Positions 34,903-46,842 are shown, counted from the stretch's first letter. The stretch is DNA of 64,000 nucleotides from Adenophora triphylla var. japonica (GCA_022495995.1 JAFEMH010001301.1:124001-188000); one strand, 5' to 3'. The notes: generated by a model not told the origin, from the sequence alone. Made by a program: numbers and translations.

Positions 34903-37900
34903 CGGATCCGGACTCCATCGTTCCCCTGCCTCACAAATTTGTTATGCCGAATCTGGACCTCTTTGATGGTACCGCATGCCCGAAAACACATCTGGACACG
35001 TATACCTTGGCGATGAAGGCCAAAGGGTGTACCAATCAGCAGTTGGCTGACTATTTCAGTCTGTCTTTAAAATCCAGTGCCTTAAAATGGCTCTTCCGCT
35101 TAAAACCCGATGCCAGGGCTACGTGGGACCAGATTACTAATGCCTTCACAGAAAAGTACAAGGCCAACTTGGAATGGGAAACAAATAGAGTTGATCTGCA
35201 GATAACAGTGCAGCGTCCCGACGAGAATGTTGGGGACTTCTTCAAGCGGTGAAATCTGAAACTCAGTGAAATGGCCATCCCTCCTTCTGAAGAGGAACAA
35301 CTGGATATCTTTCAGTCATGCCTGAAACCACATCTGAGAGCCTCCCTCAGTCACTTCCCGTACTCAGACTTACGGGCCATGGTTAACTCCGCAGCTAAGT
35401 TTGAAAAGGCTTACAAGCAGTAACCGGCTGCTGCACCTGCTTACAGATATCGGGCTCCTCCTTCAAACACTGCCCCTGCTCCTGCTAAAGGCAAAGAGAT
35501 GATTAACTACGCGGGACAGGAATGTAATAACACAACTCCTCTTGCTCCCAGAAAACCAGCCGAGCCCAGACCACGGGTCATGAACCTCGAAAACTTTGGA
35601 ATGCCTCTGAACGGCATCTTTAGGGGACTGGTGAAAGAAGGCTTGTTGCGACCTTTGGAGAATTTTCAACCCAGGAATCCGAATGCTCCCGTCGATACTT
35701 CAAAGTATTGCGCTTTTCATCAAGCCCATGGACATCTAACAGATAACTGCTTTACTCTGAAAAAGGTAATTCAGGGACTGATAGAGCAAGGAAAGTTGGA
35801 AGGCCCCGAGGGGCCTAATACAGTCAAAAATCCTCTGCCAAGGAACCATAATAAGGTGAATATGATTGAATGCGGAGAACCTTCGCATGCCCAGGAAGAT
35901 GCCGATGAAGGTCCCCAAATACCCATGGCCAACCTTGTCGAAGATCCTGAATTCGGATTCCCCATCAACCTTGAGGACGATGAGCAAGTCAGCCCACCTT
36001 GGTCTCATGTCAGAGACTTCCTGCAAGAATACGAGGCCCGCTATTTCTCGGGTGAAGGGAAAGCCGATACCGAAGAACTGGGGCTGTTCCGGTCAAAACA
36101 TGAGAAAACCATTTACACAAGATGGTTAGAACAATCCAGAAGAATCGAGCAAGAAAGCTTCCGGCAAGCGCCTGTATTGGGGCTTATCAGCAAAGAGGCC
36201 AAAGAGCATCTGGAGCTAGTACACTTTTGCAAATTGATTTTGGGAGAGGCTGAATATGATCCCGAGAACAGCGAAGAATCAGAGGAGGAGGATTCCTTCT
36301 ATATCCTGCCGGGAGTCAAATACGTGCCACCTCCTCTCACTCTTCCCCCGCAGTTTCTGGGAGGAGAAGCTGAGTCACAATTACCACTTCCGGGAATGGG
36401 AGCATATGACAATTTGTGCGGTTGCACGCACCCATATTCCCCTAACGGGTTTGATCGGCGTTCCCTCTCAGCCGAAATCTCGGTAGTATGGGAAGATGAT
36501 TCCGATGACAGCGATGACGATGATGATGACGAGAGTGAAGAGTCAACTGAGGCCCCAGATCCGGAATCAATCTGGAACGATCATGCCGGGAATGAGCCCA
36601 TGGGAGCCAGGCACAATGGTTGGTTGTCAGCAAGCGACGAAGAGGAAACTTCAGACGACTACTACGAAACCGAGGATATGAAGGCCATGAAGTTTCCTGG
36701 GTCTGAGTACGTGGATGTCTTAGAGTTCAACACTGCCTACCATGCTTTGGGGAAAGGGTTTTCAGGCATCCGATCCAGGCGAATAGTTGAGGATCTGTTA
36801 GAGAGAGGGAAATTAACTCCCATCTTCCCCAATGAGAAAATAACCATGGTCAGATCAAATCTGCCCCAAAACAAAGTAACACTCCTTGTCAGGGTTACCC
36901 AAGAAGAGGTCACCTTCCCCGAATGTATGTCAGCTCTCAGAGAAGTCCTGGAAACCGGCATGATACCGGATGCGCCTCCCACACAGAGTGCTATAATCAT
37001 CTCCGGCTCTGAGTATTACAGAAAGGAACAAGAATGGCTGCACTATACCGGGGATGAAATCGAAAAGCCGCCGAGCCCTGAGAATAGCAGCTCTTGTTGT
37101 ATGATAACTATGAGCAAGGCAGGCTATGGGAACGAATCGGAGGACGCCCTAGCTCTGTGGGCCATCCAGGGGGCAACAACACAACCCTAGACTCAAAAAC
37201 CTGTGACTTGGGAAGCAGTTATAAGGGCCGCCCAGGAAGGAGCCAGTACAGCTCAAGCTCAGCCCCTCACCGTTGCTAGACTCCGTCAGAACCAGTGGCC
37301 GATAGCCAAAAAGGCTCCCCCGTTGACCTTAGCAGCATTGAAGAAATCTAGTCAAGAAACAACTGATGAGGAAGTCAACCTGTTGACCCGATCCGGACAA
37401 ATCTTCCAAGGGAATCCCAAGACGGATAAGAAGATAGCAAATCAAGCGTCCGGAGAAAACCGTAATCCCGATGTCAAGACAGCCGAAGCTCCTAACCCTG
37501 GGAAAGAAGACCCCGTACTCACCCAGTTGAAGCAAACACAGGCCAACATCTCTCTTTGGTCCCTGCTCACCTCATCCTATCCCCATAAGCTAAAGCTGGA
37601 AGAAAGCCTGGCCCGCACCTTGGTCCCTATTGATGCTACTCCCGATGACGTGGTACAGCTGATTGGAAACATCCACTACGGGAACATAATCACTTTCACA
37701 GATCTCGATCTCCCTCAATTTGGGGCTGATCACAACGAGCCTCTCTTCATCACAGTCCAATTGGATGAACGACGCCTCCCTCGGGTCCTGGTTGATAATG
37801 GGTCCGGAATGAATATTCTTCCAGCAAAGATCATGAGCCTGCTTGACATCAAGTCCACGGACTTAAAACCTTCCTCCCTTACAGTCAAAGCTTACGACTC

Positions 37901-38942
37901 GATATCCCGAGCAGTCCTTGGAGTTGCTACCTTGGACCTCTGGTTTGGACAGAAATTGATACCTGTGGAATTCCAGGTTATTGACATCCCGATCACTTTT
38001 AATGCCTTATTGGGAAGACCTTGGCTGCATCAGGTCAAGGGGGTCGCCTCAAGTCTCCACCAGTGTGTGAAATTCATCTCGAATGGGGACCTGACAACCA
38101 TTTACGGGGATTTAGTCACTTTGGAGGGCACGGATACAGGTGGAATACCCATTCTGGAAATCAAACATGATGAGGAAGGTCTCATGCTATCAGGCTTCAT
38201 GGTTGAGCCTCCCAAAGCCCAAGTGTGCAACGTAGATCTGACAGTCACCCGGGATAAAATCCCTCCGGTCTTGAAAATGATGAGAAAGATGAGCTATCTA
38301 CCTGGCCTCGGTCTGGGGAAGCACCAACAAGGAACTCACAAACTCATCGAGGTGAAAGGATAGAAAACTCGCCACGGCCTAGGATATGAGGCCACCGCAG
38401 CGGACACCGCGAAAGAAAAAGAATTTGCTCTACAAAGGAAAGAAGCTATCACAGGAAGGGTCCCGGTCAACAACCCTAAATCTCTCCCTTTCAGTCCTAA
38501 TTTGGCTGACTACTTTGTAAAGGGTCCCACACAACCGGGTAACATCACAGAGCCCACTCCTACAGAAGGGTGGCTGAAGCTACAGGATAGCCTCAACAAG
38601 TTTAGGGGAGCCAAAGCTAACCCCGTCTGTAGAATGTTTCTGGACCTACCCAAGATACCCGGGGCTACCACTACCATGAAAAGTGAGTACACTTTCAAAG
38701 GCGTGCCAAGCCTAGTGGAACAGTTCGAAAAGCTTACTGCCCAGGATGGCCCGAGGCCTGAGTTTGAATTGACAGTGCCGAAAGCCAAAGCCACAGAAGT
38801 CTTTTCAGATGATTGGGATGGTCCGATTATGCAGCAGTTATTCGGGGAAGAAATCCAGGTGCCGGACCTGATTGATTTCAGCTCAGTCAAAGAAATGGTA
38901 GCGATGATCGAGGAAGGAGGACAGAAACAGTACAATTCCTGA
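34903..38942 (+). pseudogene. gag core and protease (E1), one frame with four stops
   Basis: The frame is continuous over 4 kb, broken only by TGA 35,250, TAA 35,421, TAG 37,188 and TAG 38,361. It opens with the Retrotrans_gag core (KFVMPNLDLFDGT, then LADYFSLSLKSSALKWLF, FTEKYKANLEWE). Next is a zinc-finger-like YCAFHQAHGHLTDNCFTLKK at about 35,706, then a long variable region with a run of D/S/E (36,497-36,560). The aspartic protease has VLVDNGSGMNILP (37,786), with DNGS for the usual DTGS-type motif, and FNALLGRPWLH. A G-patch-like segment (MSYLPGLGLGKHQQG) follows. The last part, DYFVKGPTQPGN to IEEGGQKQYNS, links protease to RT in Tat elements. The few nonsense changes suggest recent decay. 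Confidence 0.88.
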
Positions 38943-39330
38943 GTCGTGAGGTCACTGGCAGCGATACCATTAAAAAATCGGGAAACTCTCTCAGGCCCGT
39001 CCGCGACCAAAGAAGAAATGATCACCAAGCCTGGATTAGTCCCCCGTCCCTTTGTGTCAACCTAGGAAGAGTCCTCTGAGTCTCTCATTGTTAATGTCGA
39101 GTCTCTAGGGTCGTCCGATGGCCTTACGCCTGAAGACTACAAGTCTGTAGCAAATGCTGTATTCCTTTTCGTTCTCAATGAAATGACCTTTCTGAGTTTC
39201 CCTTGATTGCCACTTTAACTAATGATAAATTAACTAATAAAAAAAACATTTAATAATGATTCATTAGATAAAGAAGCAGACACATTAAATAAACAAAAAA
39301 AAAAACAAAAATCTTTAAGCAGGTTGTTCA
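38943..39330 (+). other. Protease-RT spacer with possible intron
   Basis: 39,230-39,325 is A-rich and ends TTTAAGCAG followed by GTTG, a plausible splice acceptor. Ogre elements are known to carry an intron between protease and RT, so this may be its remnant. The donor is not clear. Confidence 0.4.
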
Positions 39331-40194
39331 AAAAGAGGAAAATCGAGCCCAAACTGCCGAAGAGATTTTGACGAGTGTGAATCTGGGAACTGCGGAAGAG
39401 CCTAAAGAGACGCAGATTGGTAGTTTTTCCGAGGGAACTAGAAAGGATGCCCTACAAAATCCTCAACTCAAGGAAAGTAGCCCTATTCATCAAAGAAAAC
39501 ATCATATGCAGATACGGGTTGCCAGCCAAAATCATCTCAGATAATGGATCCCACTTCGAAGGAGAATGCGACAGGCTGCTGGCAGAATTCAGAATAACCC
39601 GTCACAAGTCATCTCCCTACAGGCCCCAAACCAACGGAGCCATCGAGGCAGCAAACAAGACTTTGGAAAACATCATCCGAAAAATGGCTGTCCGAGGCGT
39701 AGATTGGCCCGAGAAGCTACACCGGCACTGCTGGGCTACGTAACATCCGTCGAACGGCAACGGGAAACACCATTTGCTCTTACCTACGGGATGGAAGCCG
39801 TACTCCCAATCGAGTTAGAAATCCCCTCACTCAGGTGTCTTTGTTGGAAAGCCAGATCAATGAGGTCGAATGGCTCCAAAGTCGCCATAATGAATTGGCC
39901 CTGCTAGATGAGCGACGATTGAAAGCAATGGAACATATCCGAGCTTACCAAGGGAGAATGGCAAGAGCCTTCGACAAGAAAGTGAAGCATCGGGAGATCC
40001 GAGAAGGTGATCTCGTTTTGAAAGAGAAGCCCCCAGTCCGTGTCAACCCGCTTGGCAAATGGGAGCTTGTCTGGGTCGGGCCATACGTCGTCCAGAAGAT
40101 CTTCTCCGGAGGAGCCATGCAACTCGCAGACCTCGACGGAAATCCTTTTGTACACCCAGTGAATGGTGACAAGCTGCGCAGATACTACGCGTAA
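39331..40194 (+). pseudogene. RT-leader stub fused to integrase C-terminal half (E1)
   Basis: It starts with SVNLGTAEEPKETQIGSFSE, the segment just before RT in Tat elements. It jumps near 39,445-39,465 to integrase: FIKENIICRYGLPAKIISDN and GSHFEGE (second catalytic Asp), then SSPYRPQTNGAIEAANKTLE (catalytic Glu). After frameshifts near 39,735 and 39,830 it ends with a C-terminal domain, REGDLVLKEKPPV and LGKWELVWVGPYVV, stop at 40,194. RT, RNase H and the integrase zinc-binding and first-Asp regions are deleted. No catalysis is possible; E1 would need enzymes from another copy. Confidence 0.88.
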
Positions 40195-40663
40195 AACACC
40201 GAGTCAAAAAAAAAAGAAACAAAAGAAAAAGAGTGCTAAAAGTGTAATACCCAACTAGGTTGAAAACCCGAAAAGGGCGGCCTAGGTAAAAAACAGGGTT
40301 GCACAAAAAAAAAACAACAAAAAAACAACAAAAAAAACAACAAAAAAAAAACAAAAAAACAAAAAAAAAAACCGGGTCGAACTACGGAGACCTGAGCCCT
40401 TTTGTCCGAAGGGAACGTAGGCAGCCGGAAACGGTTCGGTCTAAAGCACAAATAAAAGACATACTCCGACATCAATACACTGATCAGACCATGAAAGCGT
40501 CTCGAAAAACTCTAAAACAGTTTACATATTCATTACAGTTAAAAGCTTTTTGGTGAGTCTAAGCCCGGTTCACTCCTACAACTGGCAACCTGCTAAAAGA
40601 AAACTAAGATACATAATCAAACTAATGTGTCTGCTATGACAAGAAAGGGATACTCGGAAAACC
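40195..40663 (+). other. Spacer after integrase, with a conserved hairpin box
   Basis: An A-rich stretch (40,200-40,370), then a copy of the conserved hairpin box: GAACTAC at 40,378, stem CCCTT/AAGGG (40,397-40,401 with 40,409-40,413), then AACGTAGGCAGCC. The gene on the other strand ends at 40,664. Confidence 0.6.
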
Positions 40664-42181
40664 TCAAGATCCCTCCAAGCCACTCGTACTGGCCTCTCCC
40701 CTCTTCTTCCCCCTTCGAGTCTTCTTCTTCTGAACAGGAAAAATGTCGGTCTTCCTCCTACCAAGCTCTGGTATAGGAACAGGATCTATCAAACCAGCCT
40801 CTGTCAGGGCCTTAGTGGCCCTAGCATCATCTCTCATCTCCTGTATCCTAGCTGGTAGCATAGGAGTCCTCCCCTCTTGTCTCTTGACGTAAGCCTCATA
40901 GTCAGTCACAGTATCTCCGCTCCTGTCATGAGGGTTAGCCCTCGCCTCGGCCCTCCTCCTTTCTGAAACTGTCAGGTCCTCCGCACCCACAATGGCCTCA
41001 CGCCGTCTTAAAATAGCCATCTGAGTCTCCCCAAAATGCCCCTCGTACCAATCCAGGTACCAAGTGGTCAGAAAAACAGGTCTCGGACGCCTGAGGATAA
41101 CCCGAGGAGGAAAGACGTCATACCTCCATACTCGGGAAAGAAATGGAAACACCGAAGGGTCATCCATAGAAGCGGAAGCCACCACCCTGGTGGTTATATC
41201 ATCAAAGTCCTCCAAAGGAACCTGTTCCAAACCAAACTGTCTCAGAACCAAAGCCGGAATGTAGAAGTTGGACTGAGAAAGCCCCGGAACCATAACCACG
41301 GGAGATCCGTCCTGAAGCACCCTCCGAGTCTCCACCCGCCAATGAGGCACCGACCATCTGATATCTTCAGTCTGACGGCCAGCCATCCATCGCTCCCATG
41401 AGCCCTGATCATCAAAATCCACCAAAACCCCTCTCCTGGCAAATGTCCAAGGCTTGATCATATCAGAAGTTTCCCGAAGAACCCCCAAGCGCTCCATCAG
41501 CCACAGGGTCAAAAGAAATGGGCTGCCCCCGTGCATATACCGTCTCCCGGTAGCCAGCCTGTCGAGAGCATGAAAATTCTCTCCCAAGATCAAGGGTACA
41601 ACGTCTCTACCCAAGCGACAGTGAACGACTACATCTAGCAGAGCCCGATGACAGATCCCAAAAGAATAAACCATGAACAAGGTCCCGAACATGCAAAGTG
41701 CAAAGGCATCCCAATAGGCATCCTCATGCAAGCCTAAGCCCCTAAATCTATCAGGGAGACCAGAAATGTTAAAATGATCGGGACCACAGATCATACCTTG
41801 TGCTTCCTCCGGGGAAAGATGAAGAAGGTTGCACAGCTTGTCAACAAAAGAGGCTCCTCCGGGCAAAGGAATTGCAATCTCCTCCACCTCAGGACCACCG
41901 AGCAGAGCCCGAAATTCTTCAACAGTCGGGACCATTTCATTGTAAGAGAAGCAAAAAACATGCCTTCTAGTGTCCCAAACTGAGGAAGAAGCTCTCAAAA
42001 GCTCATAATCCGGAATCAATTCCTTGAGAGACCACAAGCATCGTATCTTGTACCTTTCTTCAAAGAATGACCTCCTCTCATGCATAATCTCCCGAGACCA
42101 CTCTTTAAACTTGTTGAAGAATTTCATTTGAGAATTTTGGGATAATTTGGATGGATTTTGCATGCTCACAATTCTCTCCAT
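40664..42181 (-). CDS. Antisense gene 2 of E1: DUF7745-like protein, intact
   Basis: Single-exon gene on the strand opposite gag-pol, ATG at 42,181, 505 residues, fully open. After a basic N-terminal part it shows LIPDYELLRASSSVWDTRRH, then FSYNEMVPTVEEFRALLGGP, DAFALCMFGTLFMVYSFGIC, PLILGENFHALDRL and GGSPFLLTLWLMERLG. This order is what I know from the plant DUF7745 family, found mostly in retroelement-associated proteins. The C-terminal third is charged and ends in a basic lysine/arginine segment (KKKTRRGKKRGE), possibly a nuclear localisation signal. The function is unknown. Homologues are in E2 (57,494-59,017, decayed) and E3 (62,260-63,803, one frameshift). The palindrome GTCCGCGCGGA lies 127 bp upstream of the ATG. 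Confidence 0.8.
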   Translation of the reverse strand: MERIVSMQNPSKLSQNSQMKFFNKFKEWSREIMHERRSFFEERYKIRCLWSLKELIPDYELLRASSSVWDTRRHVFCFSYNEMVPTVEEFRALLGGPEVEEIAIPLPGGASFVDKLCNLLHLSPEEAQGMICGPDHFNISGLPDRFRGLGLHEDAYWDAFALCMFGTLFMVYSFGICHRALLDVVVHCRLGRDVVPLILGENFHALDRLATGRRYMHGGSPFLLTLWLMERLGVLRETSDMIKPWTFARRGVLVDFDDQGSWERWMAGRQTEDIRWSVPHWRVETRRVLQDGSPVVMVPGLSQSNFYIPALVLRQFGLEQVPLEDFDDITTRVVASASMDDPSVFPFLSRVWRYDVFPPRVILRRPRPVFLTTWYLDWYEGHFGETQMAILRRREAIVGAEDLTVSERRRAEARANPHDRSGDTVTDYEAYVKRQEGRTPMLPARIQEMRDDARATKALTEAGLIDPVPIPELGRRKTDIFPVQKKKTRRGKKRGEASTSGLEGS

Positions 42182-42307
42182 GGTTTTTCTCTCCTTCTCC
42201 CCGAAAATGGCTGTTTGAACTGGTGGTTGAAGAAGGTGTTTGAATTTGAAATAAAGGAAGACCAGATTTGAAGCAAAATTAAAGGACAATGTCAGATTCC
42301 TGTCCTA

Positions 42308-42317
42308 TCCGCGCGGA
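42308..42317 (-). promoter_or_regulatory. GTCCGCGCGGA box upstream of antisense gene 2 (E1)
   Basis: In the antisense direction it reads CAAACATGTCCGCGCGGATA, nearly the same as the LTR box (CAAAGATGTCCGCGCGGATA). A candidate promoter element. Confidence 0.55.
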
Positions 42318-42643
42318 CATGTTTGTCACCCGAATTTTTTTTTGCAATGCCCAAACTGCTGCACCACGGAGGAATATTTTCATCCCGGTTGCTCGAAACC
42401 TGTGCAAAGCCTGCCCAAACAATTCACATACCAAACACTCACACCCTTGCCAAAAAACCGGGGCTCATGCAACAATGCGTTCATATAAAATTGCATTCAT
42501 GATAGATAAAATAAAATAAAATCCTAAATTATTACATTCCAAAAAAAAAAAAGAAGAAAAGCAAAAAAAAAAAAAAGTGCATAAAATGTATCTGTCTGAA
42601 TAAGTACAATCCCAGCCCCAGTCTCAGAAATCAATCTCAGAAA

Positions 42644-45600
42644 TCAATCAGAATCATCGGTGGCCGGTGCTTTCCCCCGGCCCCTCTTGCGGCTCGGGCC
42701 CGCCTCCTCGGTAGCCATGAATGTCTCGGGCTCAGAATCATCGTCCTCGTCTCCGGAAGAAGGCTCGTCAGGACCTACCGGCACGCTCTGATACGGCAAA
42801 CCAAGATCCGCAAAGAAATCATATCCGAAGGTGAAGGCGTCGGACTCCTGGACGTGTGAAGAAGACCCACCGTGATGCCAGACATGCCCTTGCCCGTACG
42901 GATCCCCGAGAATGACGTGGTCCGAAGGCAGCACCACGCTGGGATCTATGAGAGGAGAAAGAGGAGTCTCGGAAGAACGCTCAGAAGGCTCAGGGGAAGT
43001 CTCCCGCTCGGCAGGCGCCGGCTGTGCTCGCCTAGCTCTAGCCTGAGGGGCTCCACAAGCAACCATCCTCCTGATGAATCTCTTAGCCCCGATCACCTGC
43101 TTCGTCAGCTTCTCCACGACCACCTCCGGAAACTGCACAAAAGCAAAAGCGTCAGAAATAGTTGAGGCAAAAAAAACGATGACAGGAAAGAAAGGAAAAG
43201 ACAGAAGCAAAAAAAAAAGAGGTGGGAAGGAGAAGCCATACCTTCATACCCGGACGAGGCTGAAAAGCTCGTGGAAGCGGCTCAGGCTGAGGGATCTGCA
43301 CCCTCAATCGGACCCCATCCTGGACGTATGAAAAGTCCGTCCGCGGGTACCGTACGATCCCTACCCCCTCTCGCTCAAGGAACTTGGGCATCCTCAACCT
43401 CCTCAAGATAAATACCGGATACTGCTCAATCGCCACGAATGCCGAGAAGTGCTGGCCACCTCGGTAATCGCCCCAGGTCTCCGACCTCTCGCTCGGATGC
43501 ATCATGTTGGCGGGAGGCTCCACTGGAGCCATCAAAGGAGAGTTCACGCCATGCTGACGCGTCACCCTCTCTCCCAGATAATACACGTCGCAAGTCAAGC
43601 CCCTCAAAATCCTCCGCTGCACGGTCCATATCTCGGCACCCTTCAGCTGCTCCACATCGAAGCGGTCCCAGGGATAAAATATCATCCTCTCATTGGTCTC
43701 AGCCCTCGTCAAAGGCAGGCACTCCCTGTACTTAAGGGTCGTGCACCCCTTAGAACCTATCTTCTCCCGAGCATGCTTGCTCCAGGAGAGCATGGCCGGG
43801 TATGCCCCGATGTACTCCGCCGGCTGCCGCCACATCGTGACGTGAAAAAACTCCAGAGCCCATACCTGCGAAAGGGAAAAATCCCATCAATCTGGTGCAA
43901 AAAAAAATGAGGAATACATGCTTAAAGAAAAGAGAGAAAGCAAAAAGAAAGCTTGTACCTCCAGAGGAAACTCGAAACACGTCAAAGAGCTGACAGCCTT
44001 CCGGCTATATCGATCCAGAGCAAAATACAGCTCTGCCAGCCCTGCCTCTCCCCAAGAGACCTCCCCAGCCATCTCCACATCCTTCAAACTCCTCAGCAAA
44101 GCAAACATCGCCGTCCCCTCGGCGTGTCCAAAAAGTGTGCTCGAAAAGGCAAACCACAAGAAGGCCCTGACAACCTGCACCGCACCCACTCTCTCGTCCC
44201 CAGCCTCGTAATTCCCGATGGTCTCTACGATCTTCCCGTAGACCACGGCATACTCCATCCCCATCCCCTTTTTGGGAATGGGGGTAAAGCCCAGAAGATC
44301 TTGTAGGTCCCTGTCACTATAGCCATCCCTCCACTCAACGCTCCGTCCTTCAAAGGACAGGCCTGTGATCGCTGCGTAGTCGGAAGGTGTGACTGTGGCC
44401 TCCCCCCAGAAAAAATTGGAATGTGTGGGTCGCGTCCCACCAATGCTGTGCCAAAGCAAAAATCAGGCCCTTGCTCTTGGAGAACTTGACCAACCCCCTC
44501 AGGCACTCGATAAACTCGTACAGCCCGGTCCCAATGACGATCTGTCTCGAACTCATCAAAGCTCCTCGGTCCAAGACTGGAAGCCGGTCCCACAGGTCTA
44601 CCACAGACTCCACTGATCCTCGAGTCTTCATCTTGTTCAGCTGCTGCGTCACAAAGCGATCTCCACCCTGCAATTTAAAAAAAAAAAGAGTAAAAAAAAA
44701 GAAATTGCATTCAAAAAATTTGCATTCAAAAAAAAATTGCATTAAAAAGAAATTGCATTCAAAAAAGAGAGCATACACATGCATCGTAGACATAAAATTT
44801 ATAAAAAAAAAAAAAATCGGGCAGCATAACGGCATACAATGGACTCAGCCCCATTTCTCTTACACAAAAGAAAAGATTTTCAACAACCATTCATTCATAC
44901 ATAAAAAAAAAAAGAGCATGTCAATAGCATCGAGTCAACGGAAGTAAAAACTCCGCCCCATTTTTCATAAAATAGCACAAATAAACAGTTTTTCATTCAA
45001 TCAAGGGAACGAAAAATCCGTCCCACTTTTCATAGAAAATCACATTCTCAAAAAAAATAAAAAATGCATTCATATCATTCATCATCCCATTACAAAAAAA
45101 AAAAATCCTACAAGAGTGCATACATGCATACTTTCATGTCCGTCCCAAATTCGGGCCAATTCCTTATCATTTCATATTTCAAAAAAAAAAAAACAAAAAC
45201 AAAAAGGCAAAATGCCCATTCTTTTCAAACACATTGCAACATGCAAATCATCAAAAAAAAAAAAAATCCAATTTCAGTGTCAAAAAAAAAAACATATAAT
45301 TTTTGAATTCTAAAATGCAATTTTCGGATAAAATTTTTTTTTTTTTTTTGGCAAAATGCCCATTCTTTTCAAACAAAATGCATTACCCATTACAACATGC
45401 AAGGCATCAAAAATCAAAATCCAAGCCCAAGAGCATCATAATTTTCGGATATTTAAAAAAAAAAAAAGAAAAAAATCAATCACGAAATCAATTTCAAGCA
45501 AGAAATCAACAAAAGAAGTGAAGAGATTCGAAGTATACCGTTCGGAGACTCGGATCAGAAGCCCAATGTTGCCATGCATCGGGGTACGGCTCCTCCGCAA

Positions 45601-45706
45601 TCGATTGCGAAAGGGTGTAATGCCTCCTCATTCTAACAAGCTCTAATCGCCTCTCGGCAATCGGACCGCGTCCTTGGCCTTGGATAGCAGCTTTCCCATG
45701 TTCCAT
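42644..45706 (-). CDS. Antisense gene 1 of E1: plant mobile domain (PMD) protein, four exons
   Basis: Exons 45,706-45,539, 44,667-43,959, 43,865-43,242 and 43,132-42,644; all introns are GT-AG and phase 0. Exon 1 (56 codons) is basic. Exons 2-3 hold the PMD: DLWDRLP, LAQHWWDATHTF, then WGEATVTPSDYAAITGLSFE, FLWFAFSSTLFG, SWGEAGLAELYFALDRYSR, then AYPAMLSWSKHAREKIG and RILRGLTCDVYYLGE. Exon 4 is acidic and proline-rich with a KRGRGK tail. PMD proteins such as MAIN and MAIL1 of Arabidopsis are nuclear factors affecting transcription and transposon silencing, and the domain is known from transposable elements. The only defect is one extra T in a T6 run (plus 44,410-44,415), which shifts exon 2; without it exon 2 is 708 bp and in frame. 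About 660 residues would result. Intron 1 (871 bp) is rich in A-runs and GGGACGGA words. Confidence 0.78.
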
Positions 45707-45867
45707 TGCTTGAAAATCAAAGAAAATCGGAAGGATTTCGAGGTTTTTAGGCCAACAATGGCGGTTTTGGGCGAAAATCCTCTTTCTCTCTCGTAATTTT
45801 GAAAAAACTGACTGTGAGGAAGAAGAAGGGCGGCGCCCTTTTAAAATCTGTCCAGGTCACATTCTGA

Positions 45868-45877
45868 TCCGCGCGGA
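45868..45877 (-). promoter_or_regulatory. GTCCGCGCGGA box upstream of antisense gene 1 (E1)
   Basis: Reads CGTCCGCGCGGATC in the antisense direction, 162 bp upstream of the ATG. A TATA-like TTTTAAAAGG follows at about 45,838-45,847. Confidence 0.5.
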
Positions 45878-45989
45878 CGAAAAGGAAGGGTCAAAAAGAC
45901 CCTTTTGCCCTTTAAAATTTCAGGACTCTGCAGTTTAGTCCTCAACTTAACAGGGTTAACCAAAGTTAATCAAAGTTAACCCCCTCTTC

Positions 45990-46672
45990 AAAAGAGCTTA
46001 ACGACAGTCAAACGTAAGTCCGATTTCACCGAGAAAGATAACGGAATCCCGTTTCTTTCATCAAAATCATCAACGGCAGTCAAACGTAAGTCCGATTTCA
46101 CCGAGAAAGATAACGGGATCCCGTTTCTTTCATCAAAATCATCAACGGCAGTCAAACGTAAGTCCGATTTCACCGAGAAAGATAACGGAATCCCGTTTCT
46201 TTCATCAAAATCATCAACGGCAGTCAAACGTAAGTCCGATTTCACCGAGAAAGATAACGGAATCCCGTTTCTTTCATCAAAATCATCAAGCGGCAGTCAA
46301 ACGTAAGTCCGATTTCACCGAGAAAGATAACGGAATCCCGTTTCTTTCATCAAAATCATCAACGGCAGTCAAACGTAAGTCCGATTTCACCGAGAAAGAT
46401 AACGGAATCCCGTTTCTTTCATCAAAATCATCAACGGCAGTCAAACGTAAGTCCGATTTCACCGAGAAAGATAACGGAATCCCGTTTCTTTCATCAAAAT
46501 TATCAACGGCAGTCAAATGTAAGTCCGATTTCTCCGAGAAAGATAACGGAATCCCGTTTCTTTCATCAAAATCGTCAACGACAGTCAAACGTAAGTCCGA
46601 TTTCACCAAGAAAAATAACGGAATCCCGTTTATCTCATCAAAATCATCAACGGCCGTAAAACGTAAGCCCAT
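45990..46672. repeat. 72-bp minisatellite in the E1 3' region
   Basis: Nine to ten copies of a 72-bp unit with GGCAGTCAAACGTAAGTCCG and ATAACGGAATCCCGTTTC, nearly identical at the left and degenerating at the right. Because 72 is a multiple of three, one antisense frame is open throughout (24-residue repeat with DLRLTAVDDFDERNGIPLSF). I see no start context or splice link to the antisense genes. Confidence 0.9.
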
Positions 46673-46810
46673 CTTCCCCAGTAAAAGCTAACAAAATCCC
46701 CAGCGAAGTTAACGAAATCCCGTTTCTTTCCTCATTACCATCAACGGCCGTAAAACCTAAGCCCAATTTTTCTCCAACGAAACCCCCAGCAAAGTTTCGA
46801 ACTACAATTG

Positions 46811-46842
46811 GCTTGATTCCTCTTAAGGATACGTAGGTAGCC
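46811..46842 (+). promoter_or_regulatory. Conserved hairpin box, copy 1
   Basis: GGCTTGAT, stem TCCT/AGGA (46,818-46,821 with 46,826-46,829), then TACGTAGGTAGCC. A second small hairpin, GACC-AAAAT-GGTC, follows at 46,862-46,874. Other copies are at 47,168-47,199, 49,648-49,680 and, reversed, near 53,056, 53,256 and 61,070. Confidence 0.6.

Noticed and set aside
35736..36026. Minus-strand frames over gag-protease
   Set aside because: They are shadows of the plus-strand gag-protease frame.
45988..46672. Repeat protein gene of 24-residue units
   Set aside because: No ATG context, promoter or splice link, and the DNA repeat explains the open frame.
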